Source: Deltaproteobacteria bacterium RIFCSPHIGHO2_02_FULL_40_11 (GTDB lineage Bacteria; Bdellovibrionota; JACOXK01; 2-02-FULL-40-11). Taken from it: a stretch of DNA of 5,700 nt. Location of the stretch: contig MGRI01000058.1 of assembly GCA_001798105.1 (NCBI GenBank), positions 8,122 through 13,821 on the forward strand. Reading direction: 5' to 3'. The notes below the pieces were generated by a model. It worked only from the letters and a program-made list of their open reading frames with translations. It made no database searches and was not told where the DNA came from. The translations under genes were made by a program, and so were the position numbers. Each line of letters starts with the position of its first letter. Within the stretch, counting starts at the first letter, position 1. Of the stretch, positions 1 through 5,700 are shown one piece after another.

Positions 1-81
1 CACGGCGCCACGCTCCGCTTTACTTCCGCTCACTGAATCCTTGTCTGAGCAGGTCTGGCGTCGATATGCACTTGAAACAAC
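1..81. other. Left margin downstream of the phasin-like gene; no supported gene
   Basis: This 81-base stretch is GC-richer than the genes, at least over its first 60 bases. A plus-strand frame is open from base 2 and ends in TAG at 83-85, giving a protein-like tail (TESLSEQVWRRYALETT) that would be convergent with, and overlap, the phasin stop. Another plus frame is also open, and 27 open codons occur often by chance, so this is only a possible 3' end of a gene lying to the left. No clear terminator hairpin with a T-tract is seen for the phasin-like gene. Confidence 0.2.
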
Positions 82-519
82 TTAGGCAGATTTTCGTTCT
101 AAAGTTTTTTCTTTTTCTTTTAATTCACGCGTCAAACGATTTACTTTTTGATCCAACTTATAAATATCCGTTTTGGTAGGGACATTTAACAGATCAAAAA
201 CGCGTTCTTGTGTTTCGCCAACACGTTTTTCAAGCTCATCCTTGGCTTTTAAAGCAACCGTATAAGCATTTGTTTTTTTAAAGTTTTTCACCCAGATGGA
301 ACCGTTTACTGTTTTTTGAAGCTCTTTTAAAAGTTTTTCAAACTGCTTACGGCCTTCTTTTCGACTTTTCCACCCGTATTTCACCCACTGCGCAATGATC
401 TTTGAAGCCTCGCCTTCAAATTGCATCAATCGCTTTTGTGCATCGGAAACACGTTTTTGAATGAGGTTTTGTATAGATTTTACATCTACCTCTAATTTTG
501 GACTTTTTTTCTTTGGCAT
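82..519 (-). CDS. Phasin-like basic coiled-coil protein
   Basis: A 145-residue, lysine- and glutamate-rich, mostly helical protein without signal peptide or membrane segment. The C-terminal part RVFDLLNVPTKTDIYKLDQKVNRLTRELKE (about 105-134, two adjoining pieces) closely fits what I recall of phasin / PHA-granule-associated proteins: a helix ending in L-(N/G)-(V/I)-P-T, then K/R-x-D-I, then a heptad-patterned coiled coil running to the end. The N-terminal half (12-100) is a long amphipathic helix with a Trp/Tyr-containing patch (QWVKYGW, 44-50), as in proteins that coat hydrophobic granules. Known phasins cover polyhydroxyalkanoate granules and affect their size and segregation; no PHA synthase is visible here, so that role is inferred. 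The ATG is supported by AAGGAG seven bases upstream. The gene has its own predicted promoter and is separated from recJ, so it is probably an independent unit. It could instead be a general structural coiled-coil or nucleoid-binding protein. Confidence 0.75.
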   Translation of the reverse strand: MPKKKSPKLEVDVKSIQNLIQKRVSDAQKRLMQFEGEASKIIAQWVKYGWKSRKEGRKQFEKLLKELQKTVNGSIWVKNFKKTNAYTVALKAKDELEKRVGETQERVFDLLNVPTKTDIYKLDQKVNRLTRELKEKEKTLERKSA

Positions 520-526
520 ATTGCCT

Positions 527-532
527 CTCCTT
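527..532 (-). promoter_or_regulatory. Ribosome binding site of the phasin-like gene
   Basis: AAGGAG on the minus strand lies seven bases before the ATG (517-519). It is the best-spaced Shine-Dalgarno site in the window outside the operon and fixes the start of the phasin-like gene. The flanking sequence is A-rich and likely unstructured, unlike the hairpins further upstream. Confidence 0.8.
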
Positions 533-546
533 CTTTTATTTTATGG

Positions 547-586
547 ATCCCCCGCTTTCGCGGGAGATGACATCCGCTTTCGCGAA
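547..586 (-). repeat. Tandem REP-like hairpins in the phasin gene leader
   Basis: The 11-mer CCGCTTTCGCG occurs twice on the plus strand, at 552-562 and 574-584, offset by 22 bases. Read as minus-strand RNA, each copy folds into a stem closed by a GAAA tetraloop. The first (547-568) is about 9 bp with one G-U pair; the second (573-586) is about 5 bp. The motif resembles short palindromes scattered through many proteobacterial genomes. Here both copies fall between the predicted transcription start and the ribosome binding site of the phasin-like gene, leaving about 14 bases before AAGGAG. Confidence 0.7.
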
Positions 587-601
587 AATGCCATCAACTC
601 T

Positions 602-630
602 ATGTTAGACACGGTGCGTCAAAACGTCAA
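602..630 (-). promoter_or_regulatory. Predicted sigma70-type promoter of the phasin-like gene
   Basis: On the minus strand the -35 hexamer TTGACG (625-630; 5 of 6 consensus) is followed after exactly 17 bases by TAACAT (602-607; 4 of 6). Transcription would start near 595 and give a leader of about 75 bases before the ATG at 519. A second TTGACG copy lies 8 bases further downstream (617-622) but has no matching -10 at normal spacing. The promoter lies between the recJ-end palindrome and the gene and faces the right way. It is a prediction from hexamers and spacing only. Confidence 0.6.
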
Positions 631-649
631 GCCCTTTTTTAACGCACCG
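612..649. promoter_or_regulatory. Inverted repeat flanking the -35 box (possible operator)
   Basis: CGGTGCGT (612-619) and ACGCACCG (642-649) form a perfect 8-bp inverted repeat with a 22-base spacer. The arm centres are 30 bases apart, close to three helical turns, and the -35 hexamer (625-630) lies between them. That geometry would suit a dimeric regulator binding on one face. It could equally be a weak RNA hairpin or part of a repeat; no regulator gene is nearby. Confidence 0.35.
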
Positions 650-659
650 CATTAATTTG

Positions 660-784
660 GTGAGACACGCAGAAATAAGTGCCTACAAGGCCGCAGGGAG
701 GAGGGCGATATCGGCGTACTTAATAGTACGTCGAGGAGCCCGACGACCGAGAACGCAGTAGGCGCTTATTTATGTGCGTCTCAC
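660..784. repeat. 125-base imperfect palindromic element at the end of recJ
   Basis: The 27-base arms 660-686 (beginning GTGAGAC, ending GCCTAC) and 758-784 match as inverted repeats at 23 of 27 positions, with several mismatches becoming G-U pairs in RNA. Nested inside are GGGC (703-706) pairing with GCCC (738-741) and a 10-bp apical stem, TCGGCGTACT (711-720) with AGTACGTCGA (725-734), around a TAAT loop. The element is about 55% GC by hand count of 661-780, richer than the neighbouring genes. It includes the recJ TGA in its right arm (TCA at 781-783). There is no T-tract on either side, so it is not a typical intrinsic terminator, though it could still end or protect the operon transcript. 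It carries no gene and no convincing target-site duplication. It resembles dispersed palindromic repeats in size and layout, but copy number cannot be seen from here. Confidence 0.8.
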
Positions 785-2481
785 AAGGAAATGTCTTTTA
801 ATTTCAACTGGATAGAGCTCTTCCCCTGCCACGTATTTCGCATCGGCTGAAAAAGAAGAGACCTGAATTTATGCGCATCGGGGTGATGTTCAGATAAGTA
901 AAACCCAATGGCATCGAACCGGGCTTCATCGTTTTGGACAAGCAACTTCAGATGTTTTTCGCCAACCACTTTTGAGTGCGTAACTTTAAAATCTTCGACC
1001 CAAAACAAAGGTTCCCGATTGCCCATCCCAAAGGGATGTAAGAGTGAAAGTTCTTGTAAAAGCGCTTCATTGACCTGCCCTAACGAAAGCTTCATATCGA
1101 CTTGAATTTTTTGAATCCAGTCTTCTGGAGAAAGCATGCTTTGGACAACCTCATTAAAAGCATTTTGGAATGCCTCTATTTTTCCTTTTTCAATGGAAAA
1201 ACCTGCGGCCGCTTTATGCCCCCCAAAGTTTAAAAAATGCGATTTACATTTTTGAAGCGCTTCATGCAAATTTAAAGCTGAAATACTTCGGCCCGATCCT
1301 TTCCCAACCTCTTCTTGTTCTGAAATCAGACACGTCGGAAGATGGTATTTTTCAACCAATTTGGAAGCCACAATCCCAATCACGCCGGGATGCCAATGGG
1401 CAGATGAAAGGACCAGGCTTTTTTTCTGATACAACTTCTCTTTTTCAATTTTTTGAATGGCTTGTTCTAATGTTTGGGTTTGTAAAAATCGCCGCTGATT
1501 ATTTTCGGAATTCAGTTTTTGCGCAACCTCTAACGCTTTCAGCGAATCGTCTGTGGTTAAAAGCTCCACCCCAAATGTGGCTGAAGAGATTCTGCCGCCT
1601 GCATTGAGTCTGGGCGCCAACTGAAAGCCGACTTCGTAGGGGCCAATTTCAGTGTTCGAAATGCCTGAAACATCGCATAAGGCTCGAACCCCCACCCTTT
1701 GTTTTTTGGACAAAATCTTAAGCCCCTCTTTGACCAAGATATGATTGGCGCCCCGCAATGGAACCATATCTGCAATGGTGCCCAGCGCTACCAAATCTAA
1801 ATAAGATCCTAAGTGAGGTTCATGATTTTTAAAAAACCCACGTTCGCGCAACATCGATCGCAACCCAACCATCAAGAAAAAAGCAACCCCCACGCCAGCT
1901 AAATATAAATCTGGAAACTCAGATCCCGGTCTTAAGGGATTTAAAACAGCATGCGCATCTGGAAGTTCGGGTGGAATAATGTGGTGATCTGTAATAATCA
2001 GATCCACCCCCAACGCACTTGCAGCAATGGCTTCTTTCACATTTGAAATACCGCAGTCTGCTGTAATGACAAGATCTCCCCCTTTTTCTTTAATTTCTTT
2101 GAGTGCTCCAACATGTAAGCCATACCCTTCTTTCAGCCGATGGGGAATGTGGTATTGGGCCCGAACTCCGATTTCTTTAAAAAAGTTTAAAAGATTGGAT
2201 GTCGCTGTGACGCCATCTACATCGTAATCTCCATAAATAAAAATACTTTCGTTTTTGTCGATGGCTTTTAGAATGCGCTTACAGGCCTTTTCCATGTCTT
2301 TCATCAAAAAGGGTGATGGAAGGTCTTTGAGTGTCCCCGATAAAAAAAGGCTGGCTTCTTTAAAATCTGTAATGTCTCGATTGACAAGAAGCGTGGCTAA
2401 GAGATCTGAAATGTGAAGGTGTTTTTTAAGATCGGAAATGGCCTTCGAATCCGGTGTCTTTAAAACCCATTTTTTTTGCAT
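781..2481 (-). CDS. recJ: Single-stranded-DNA-specific 5'-3' exonuclease RecJ
   Basis: RecJ degrades single-stranded DNA 5' to 3' in the cytoplasm during recombinational repair (RecFOR pathway), mismatch repair and base-excision repair. The 566 residues match the family (E. coli about 577). The DHH phosphoesterase motifs are intact: IYGDYDVDGVTATS (82-95), VITADCG (138-144), TDHH (164-167), LAGVGVAFFL (194-203) and ALGTIADMVPL (232-242). Next come RLNAGGRI (291-298) and the DHHA1 part with WHPGVIGIVASKL (363-375), GKGSGRSI (393-400) and FGGHKAAAGF (419-428). A C-terminal OB-like region includes HPFGMGNREPLF (482-493). The metal-binding Asp and His residues are all present, so an active enzyme is expected. 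The ATG overlaps the secF stop by one base with only a modest GAAGG upstream, indicating coupling. The TGA stop lies inside the terminal arm of the palindromic element at 660-784. The C-terminus (IQLKLKDISL) looks natural, so the element does not seem to have truncated the gene. Confidence 0.97.
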   Translation of the reverse strand: MQKKWVLKTPDSKAISDLKKHLHISDLLATLLVNRDITDFKEASLFLSGTLKDLPSPFLMKDMEKACKRILKAIDKNESIFIYGDYDVDGVTATSNLLNFFKEIGVRAQYHIPHRLKEGYGLHVGALKEIKEKGGDLVITADCGISNVKEAIAASALGVDLIITDHHIIPPELPDAHAVLNPLRPGSEFPDLYLAGVGVAFFLMVGLRSMLRERGFFKNHEPHLGSYLDLVALGTIADMVPLRGANHILVKEGLKILSKKQRVGVRALCDVSGISNTEIGPYEVGFQLAPRLNAGGRISSATFGVELLTTDDSLKALEVAQKLNSENNQRRFLQTQTLEQAIQKIEKEKLYQKKSLVLSSAHWHPGVIGIVASKLVEKYHLPTCLISEQEEVGKGSGRSISALNLHEALQKCKSHFLNFGGHKAAAGFSIEKGKIEAFQNAFNEVVQSMLSPEDWIQKIQVDMKLSLGQVNEALLQELSLLHPFGMGNREPLFWVEDFKVTHSKVVGEKHLKLLVQNDEARFDAIGFYLSEHHPDAHKFRSLLFQPMRNTWQGKSSIQLKLKDISL

Positions 2482-3386
2482 TAGGCCTTCGCCTGTGAGC
2501 GTTGATACAGGGCTAAAAAGACGGGGCTTGCAATAAAAATAGAAGAATAGGTTCCCACAATAATCCCAATGAGCAGTGTAAAGGCAAAATCGTGAATAAC
2601 TTCACCGCCCCACACAAACAATGCAGCCACAACCAGTAATGTTGTGAAAGATGTCATGAGTGTACGGCTTAGCGTTTCATTAATGCTTCGATTAATGAGT
2701 TGTTTAATTTCGAGCCCTTCAAAAGACTGCATGTTTTCTCGAATACGGTCAAAAACAACAATCGTATCGTTTACAGAATACCCAACAAGGGTAAGTACTG
2801 CGGCCAAGATGGTTAAATCAAACTTTTTACCCACCAAGATAAAGATGCCTAAGGTAATGATGACATCGTGGATTAAAGCAATCACACTTCCTGGCGAAAA
2901 CCGATAATCAAACCGAAGGGCAACATAAATTAAAATCCCTAAAAGGGCATAAAACATTGCCCATGCGCCTCGTTTTTTTAAATCACTCCCCACTTTTGGC
3001 CCTACCATATCGACTTTTGTAATTTCAAACGTATCTTTGCCCTTTGCTGTTTCAAAAACATGAATCATTTCATCTGAAACCGACTTCATGGTGCCACTTG
3101 AGGATGCCAAATGAATTAAAAATTCATTATCTTGTTTTTCCCCAAAGTGTTGTACGACACTATCTTTAAACCCAGCTTTCGATAAAAGATCTCGAACTTC
3201 TAAAGAAGAAGTGGCTTGTTTAAACGCAATATGAATTTCCGTACCGCCTGCAAAATCAATTCCAAATTGCATGCCCTTTACAATGAAGGCATACAAAGCC
3301 AAGACAATTAAAGCCAAAGACACGCCTATAAATAAACGGCTTTTACCCATAAAATCGATATGAAATCTTGTTTTTTCAATGGACAT
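2481..3386 (-). CDS. secF: Protein translocase subunit SecF
   Basis: SecF is the partner of SecD in the inner-membrane secretion motor. This copy has 301 residues, slightly short of E. coli SecF (about 323) but complete. An N-terminal transmembrane helix (about 18-37) is followed by GIDFAGGTEIHIAF (42-55) at the start of the small periplasmic domain (about 50-130). Five further membrane helices lie at about 140-158, 165-185, 190-210, 241-259 and 265-290. The signature SVNDTIVVFDRIREN (204-218) and INETLSRTLMTS (235-246) are present, with the Asp and Arg residues that the family conserves in the membrane. The start ATG lies one base past the secD TAA, with only a weak GTGAG upstream, so translation probably depends on ribosomes finishing secD. 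The stop TAA shares one base with the recJ ATG. No anomalies were seen. Confidence 0.97.
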   Translation of the reverse strand: MSIEKTRFHIDFMGKSRLFIGVSLALIVLALYAFIVKGMQFGIDFAGGTEIHIAFKQATSSLEVRDLLSKAGFKDSVVQHFGEKQDNEFLIHLASSSGTMKSVSDEMIHVFETAKGKDTFEITKVDMVGPKVGSDLKKRGAWAMFYALLGILIYVALRFDYRFSPGSVIALIHDVIITLGIFILVGKKFDLTILAAVLTLVGYSVNDTIVVFDRIRENMQSFEGLEIKQLINRSINETLSRTLMTSFTTLLVVAALFVWGGEVIHDFAFTLLIGIIVGTYSSIFIASPVFLALYQRSQAKA

Positions 3387-3387
3387 C

Positions 3388-5100
3388 TTAAATACTCACT
3401 TTTGTTATTTCAAATTTAGTTAAAATAAAGTCGTAGCACAGCCTTGAAACATAGACCGCTGTAAATACGGAAGATACAATCCCAATGGCCAAAGTCACGG
3501 CAAAACCTTTAATAGGACCTGTTCCTTCTGCCAAAAGCGCAAGGGCTGCAATGATGGTTGTGGTATTGGCGTCAAAAATCGTACTCCAAGCTTTTTCAAA
3601 ACCTGATTGAATCGCAGCTTTTGCAGATTTTCCAGCTCGAATTTCTTCTCGAATGCGCTCAAAAATAAGAACGTTGGCATCCACGGCCATCCCCATGGTG
3701 AGCACAATCCCAGCAATTCCAGGAAGGGTTAATGTGGCGCCCAGCATGGCAAGCAACGCTAAAATAAAGATCAGGTTTAAAACCAGTGCTAAGTTTGCAA
3801 TGACGCCAGACCCTTTGTAATAAACCATCATAAAAACAACGACAAATGCCAAACCAATGAGAAGCGCTTTTTTCCCATGTCGAATAGAATCTGCGCCCAA
3901 AGAAGGGCCCACGGTTCTTTCTTCTAAAAGCTCAATCGTTGTCGGTAGCGCCCCAGCTCTTAAAACCAAGGCTGTGTCTTGCGCTTCTTTAAACAACGCT
4001 TGGGGATTATCGTAAGCACCCAGTGTAATGGTTGCTTCGCCACTTGGAATTTCAGATTGAATGACAGGCGCAGAGTGAACAAGATGATCTAAAACAATGG
4101 CAAGACGTCTGCCCACATTTTCTTTGGTGACTTTTGCAAAGGGTTTTGTGCCTTGTGCATTAAACTTTAAAAGCACTTTATATTCATTGGTTTGAGGATC
4201 TGGAAAAACCCTGGCATCTCGAACATGATCGCCCGTCACAGCCGCTTTTTTCTGTAAAAAATAAGGAAGCCAGGTAATCACACCTGTTTGGTCATTCACT
4301 TGTTTTTCAAAAGCCAATTCAGCATCTTTGGGTGTTTCTTTTGCAACAGCTTCACGGATGCGATTTAAATAATCTGAAAATTTTTGCCCAGAACCTGCCT
4401 GGTAGGAAATTCCTTTTTCTTTTTCTGCTTTCTGAACCAATTCTGCAATTTGCCCTTGCGGCATGGTTTCATCGACAAGTTTAAATTCAAGTTTTGCGGT
4501 TCTTCCAATGAGTTCTTTGGCACGCTCTGGGTCTTGGACACCTGGCAATTGAACAATAATTCTGTCTCTACCTTCTGCAATAATCGAAGGTTCGGAAACT
4601 CCAAATTCATCAATTCGGTTTCGAATGGCCTCAATGGACTGCTCCACAGCACGTTGAATTCGAAACTTACGCTCTTGGGTGCTAAAACTTAACGTCAGTT
4701 CATGCGCATCTTCTGAATGAATGTCAAAAACCGGATAACGATTTTTAACCTGCTTTGTAATTTCTTTGGCCTGCTCTCTATTTTCAAACTTCACTCGAAT
4801 GCTCTCTTCTTCTTTAGAGCGTGTAAAGGTAATAGAGGGGCCTATCTTTTTTAAATCTTCTTTGAGATCCTCTAAAATAACATCTAAATTTTCCTGTAAA
4901 ACTTTTTCGGGCTCAATGCCCATCACAATATGAAGCCCACCTTGTAGGTCCAACCCCAGTTTTAAAGCTTGTTTGGGAACAACATATTGCATCCACGCAG
5001 GCAGGGTTTCAACGTTCATCCAAGAAGGCGTTAAATAAAGAATGCACAATAAAACAAAAATGAAAACGGATGAAACTTTCATCCACCAAGATCTTGGCAC
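3388..5100 (-). CDS. secD: Protein translocase subunit SecD
   Basis: SecD pairs with SecF in the inner membrane and uses the proton-motive force to help pull preproteins through SecYEG to the periplasm. The protein has 570 residues, within the family range (E. coli SecD is about 615). It has an N-terminal membrane segment (about 8-24), the LGLDLQGGLH motif (48-57), and a large periplasmic region (about 60-400) with IRNRIDEFGVSEP (159-171) and RIIVQLPGV (180-188). The LRAGALPTTIELLEERTVGPSLG stretch (380-402) leads into a five-helix membrane domain. That domain includes MAVDANVLIFERIREE (471-486), whose conserved Asp lies in the transmembrane part and which belongs to the proton-pathway region of the family. 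The start is a GTG immediately after the yajC TAA. It is preferred over the ATG at residue 7 (5080-5082) because AAAGGAG sits eight bases before the GTG and nothing comparable precedes the ATG. All expected motifs are intact. Confidence 0.97.
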   Translation of the reverse strand: MPRSWWMKVSSVFIFVLLCILYLTPSWMNVETLPAWMQYVVPKQALKLGLDLQGGLHIVMGIEPEKVLQENLDVILEDLKEDLKKIGPSITFTRSKEEESIRVKFENREQAKEITKQVKNRYPVFDIHSEDAHELTLSFSTQERKFRIQRAVEQSIEAIRNRIDEFGVSEPSIIAEGRDRIIVQLPGVQDPERAKELIGRTAKLEFKLVDETMPQGQIAELVQKAEKEKGISYQAGSGQKFSDYLNRIREAVAKETPKDAELAFEKQVNDQTGVITWLPYFLQKKAAVTGDHVRDARVFPDPQTNEYKVLLKFNAQGTKPFAKVTKENVGRRLAIVLDHLVHSAPVIQSEIPSGEATITLGAYDNPQALFKEAQDTALVLRAGALPTTIELLEERTVGPSLGADSIRHGKKALLIGLAFVVVFMMVYYKGSGVIANLALVLNLIFILALLAMLGATLTLPGIAGIVLTMGMAVDANVLIFERIREEIRAGKSAKAAIQSGFEKAWSTIFDANTTTIIAALALLAEGTGPIKGFAVTLAIGIVSSVFTAVYVSRLCYDFILTKFEITKVSI

Positions 5101-5409
5101 TTAGGCAGCTCCTTTCACAATACGTGCAATTTGGATGCGATCGACCTTGACTTTACAGTTGTCATCCACTTCTAAGGTGACCACTTGGTCTGTCAGCCCA
5201 TGAACTGTGCCATGGAGGCCGCCAGCGGTGACCACCTGATCGCCACGCTGTAAATTTTTTAAAACGGCGGCATGGTCTTTGGCTTTCTTTTGTTGGGGAC
5301 GAATGAGTAAAAAATAAAAAATAAGAAACATAATGGCTAAGGGTGCCAACATTTCAATGAGGCCGCCACCCGCAGGGCCGGCACTTTGTGCGTATGCAAA
5401 AGAAATCAT
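5101..5409 (-). CDS. yajC: Sec translocase accessory subunit YajC
   Basis: A 102-residue protein of the usual YajC size, a small single-span inner-membrane protein that copurifies with SecD and SecF and with the SecYEG translocon. A short N-terminal stretch rich in Ala and Gly precedes one hydrophobic segment (about residues 18-36). The family signature follows directly: LLIRPQQKKAK (34-44), with positive charges on the cytoplasmic side, and then a small beta-rich cytoplasmic domain containing LQRGDQVVTAGGLHGTV (53-69). The start ATG overlaps the tgt TGA, and a G-rich AAGGGGGG tract in the last tgt codons lies just upstream as a rather close ribosome binding site. The stop TAA directly abuts the secD start. 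Its position between tgt and secD is the common bacterial arrangement and supports the call. Confidence 0.96.
   Translation of the reverse strand: MISFAYAQSAGPAGGGLIEMLAPLAIMFLIFYFLLIRPQQKKAKDHAAVLKNLQRGDQVVTAGGLHGTVHGLTDQVVTLEVDDNCKVKVDRIQIARIVKGAA
5109..5115 (-). promoter_or_regulatory. Ribosome binding site deciding the secD GTG start
   Basis: AAAGGAG lies inside the last codons of yajC, eight bases upstream of the GTG that directly follows the yajC TAA. The ATG seven codons later has only TTGGTGG abutting it, which is too close. The site therefore supports GTG initiation and coupled yajC-secD translation. Confidence 0.7.
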
Positions 5410-5700
5410 ATCCCCCCTTTTTGATAAAATTCTTTTCGAAAAGTATCCAAGGTGTTTTCCTGAATGGCTTCACGAATCGACTGCAAGAAAGTAGCATAGA
5501 ACGAAAGATTGTGTAAAGTATTTAATCGGGCAGATAAGATCTCTTTACTCATAAATAAATGCCTTAAATAGGCTCTACTATAATTTTGGCAGGTGTAACA
5601 TAAACAAGCTGGATCAATGGGTGATGGATCATCTTTATACTGCTGATTGGCAAGATTTATTTTTCCAAACGATGTAAAAAGCCCCCCATTTCTGGCATTT
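5406..5700 (-). CDS. tgt: Queuine/preQ1 tRNA-guanine transglycosylase, C-terminal part (gene runs off the right edge)
   Basis: Only the last ~97 codons are present, ending in TGA. Tgt swaps guanine at the wobble position (34) of GUN-anticodon tRNAs for the queuosine precursor preQ1 in bacteria. Translating this segment gives the zinc-binding module: the cysteines of CLCYTC (codons at 5604-5606, 5598-5600 and 5589-5591) followed 25 residues later by the histidine of LNTLHN (5511-5513). This is the Cys-x-Cys-x2-Cys...His spacing of the family. Around it are the usual C-terminal elements: FTSFGKINLAN, YKDDPSPIDPAC, SRAYLRHLFMSKE and FYATFLQSIREAI. The catalytic aspartates and the preQ1 pocket are in the missing N-terminal part. 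The stop codon overlaps the yajC start (ATGA), so the two are probably translationally coupled. Family identity is very secure; whether the missing part is intact cannot be judged here. Confidence 0.96.
   Translation of the reverse strand, partial: NARNGGLFTSFGKINLANQQYKDDPSPIDPACLCYTCQNYSRAYLRHLFMSKEILSARLNTLHNLSFYATFLQSIREAIQENTLDTFRKEFYQKGGI

Noticed and set aside
461..655. 64-residue plus-strand open frame across the phasin start and the intergenic repeats
   Set aside because: It runs antisense through the phasin start and promoter, has no ribosome binding site, and its sequence is just translated REP-like repeat.
660..784. Palindrome read as an intrinsic transcription terminator
   Set aside because: Neither side of the stem is followed by a run of T in the direction of transcription, and the middle is poorly paired.
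660..784. Palindrome read as a tRNA, riboswitch or CRISPR repeat
   Set aside because: There is no cloverleaf or anticodon arm, no known aptamer core that I recognise, and no regularly spaced repeats; it is a single long imperfect hairpin.
1170..1607. 145-residue plus-strand open frame inside recJ
   Set aside because: It is fully antisense to the conserved RecJ motifs; its composition reflects the complementary codon pattern and it matches no family that I recognise.
1557..1775. 72-residue minus-strand frame inside recJ
   Set aside because: It is an out-of-frame shadow of recJ, which is continuous and has all its motifs here, so there is no frameshift to explain.
3495..3716. Minus-strand frame overlapping the secD membrane domain
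   Set aside because: It is an alternative-frame shadow of an intact secD reading frame.
4365..4692. Open frames on both strands within secD
   Set aside because: Both are shadows over the conserved SecD periplasmic region; neither has a ribosome binding site or recognisable domain.
5080..5082. ATG at SecD residue 7 as an alternative start
   Set aside because: It lacks a properly spaced ribosome binding site, whereas the upstream GTG has AAAGGAG at eight bases and abuts the yajC stop.

Overview
The window is a compact minus-strand gene block from a Gram-negative bacterium of moderate GC (roughly 40-45% in the genes, by eye). Reading 5'->3' on the minus strand, it holds the 3' end of tgt (tRNA-guanine transglycosylase), then yajC, secD, secF and recJ, a roughly 260-base intergenic region rich in inverted repeats, and a small basic coiled-coil gene whose C-terminal part matches phasins (polyhydroxyalkanoate granule-associated proteins). 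SecD, SecF and YajC as separate, full-length proteins, together with a bacterial-type Tgt, point to a proteobacterium-like organism. From memory, the order tgt-yajC-secD-secF-recJ suits delta-proteobacterial-type lineages better than the enteric pattern, where recJ lies elsewhere. This placement is an inference, not a taxonomic call.

The five operon genes are extremely tightly packed. The tgt stop and yajC start share ATGA, the yajC stop abuts a secD GTG start, secD and secF are one base apart, and the secF stop shares one base with the recJ start. This implies a single transcript with translational coupling; its promoter must lie beyond the right edge of the window. YajC, SecD and SecF form the accessory membrane complex that uses the proton-motive force to help the SecYEG translocon. 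Tgt (tRNA queuosine) and RecJ (5'-3' single-strand DNA exonuclease) share the transcript but have no obvious functional link to Sec.

The stretch at 520-780 is where the non-coding interest lies. It contains (a) a 125-base imperfect palindrome at 660-784 whose outer arm includes the recJ stop codon; (b) a good sigma70-type promoter, TTGACG-17-TAACAT, reading toward the phasin-like gene; (c) an 8-bp inverted repeat whose arms flank the -35 box; and (d) two tandem short hairpins that, in the predicted mRNA leader of the phasin-like gene, both have a GAAA (GNRA) tetraloop. A strong AAGGAG ribosome binding site follows. I see no transposase, CRISPR array, tRNA or rRNA. The core genes look ordinary. 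The palindromic element and the hairpin-bearing leader are the only parts that could hold something undescribed, and both may simply be interspersed repeats of the host genome.
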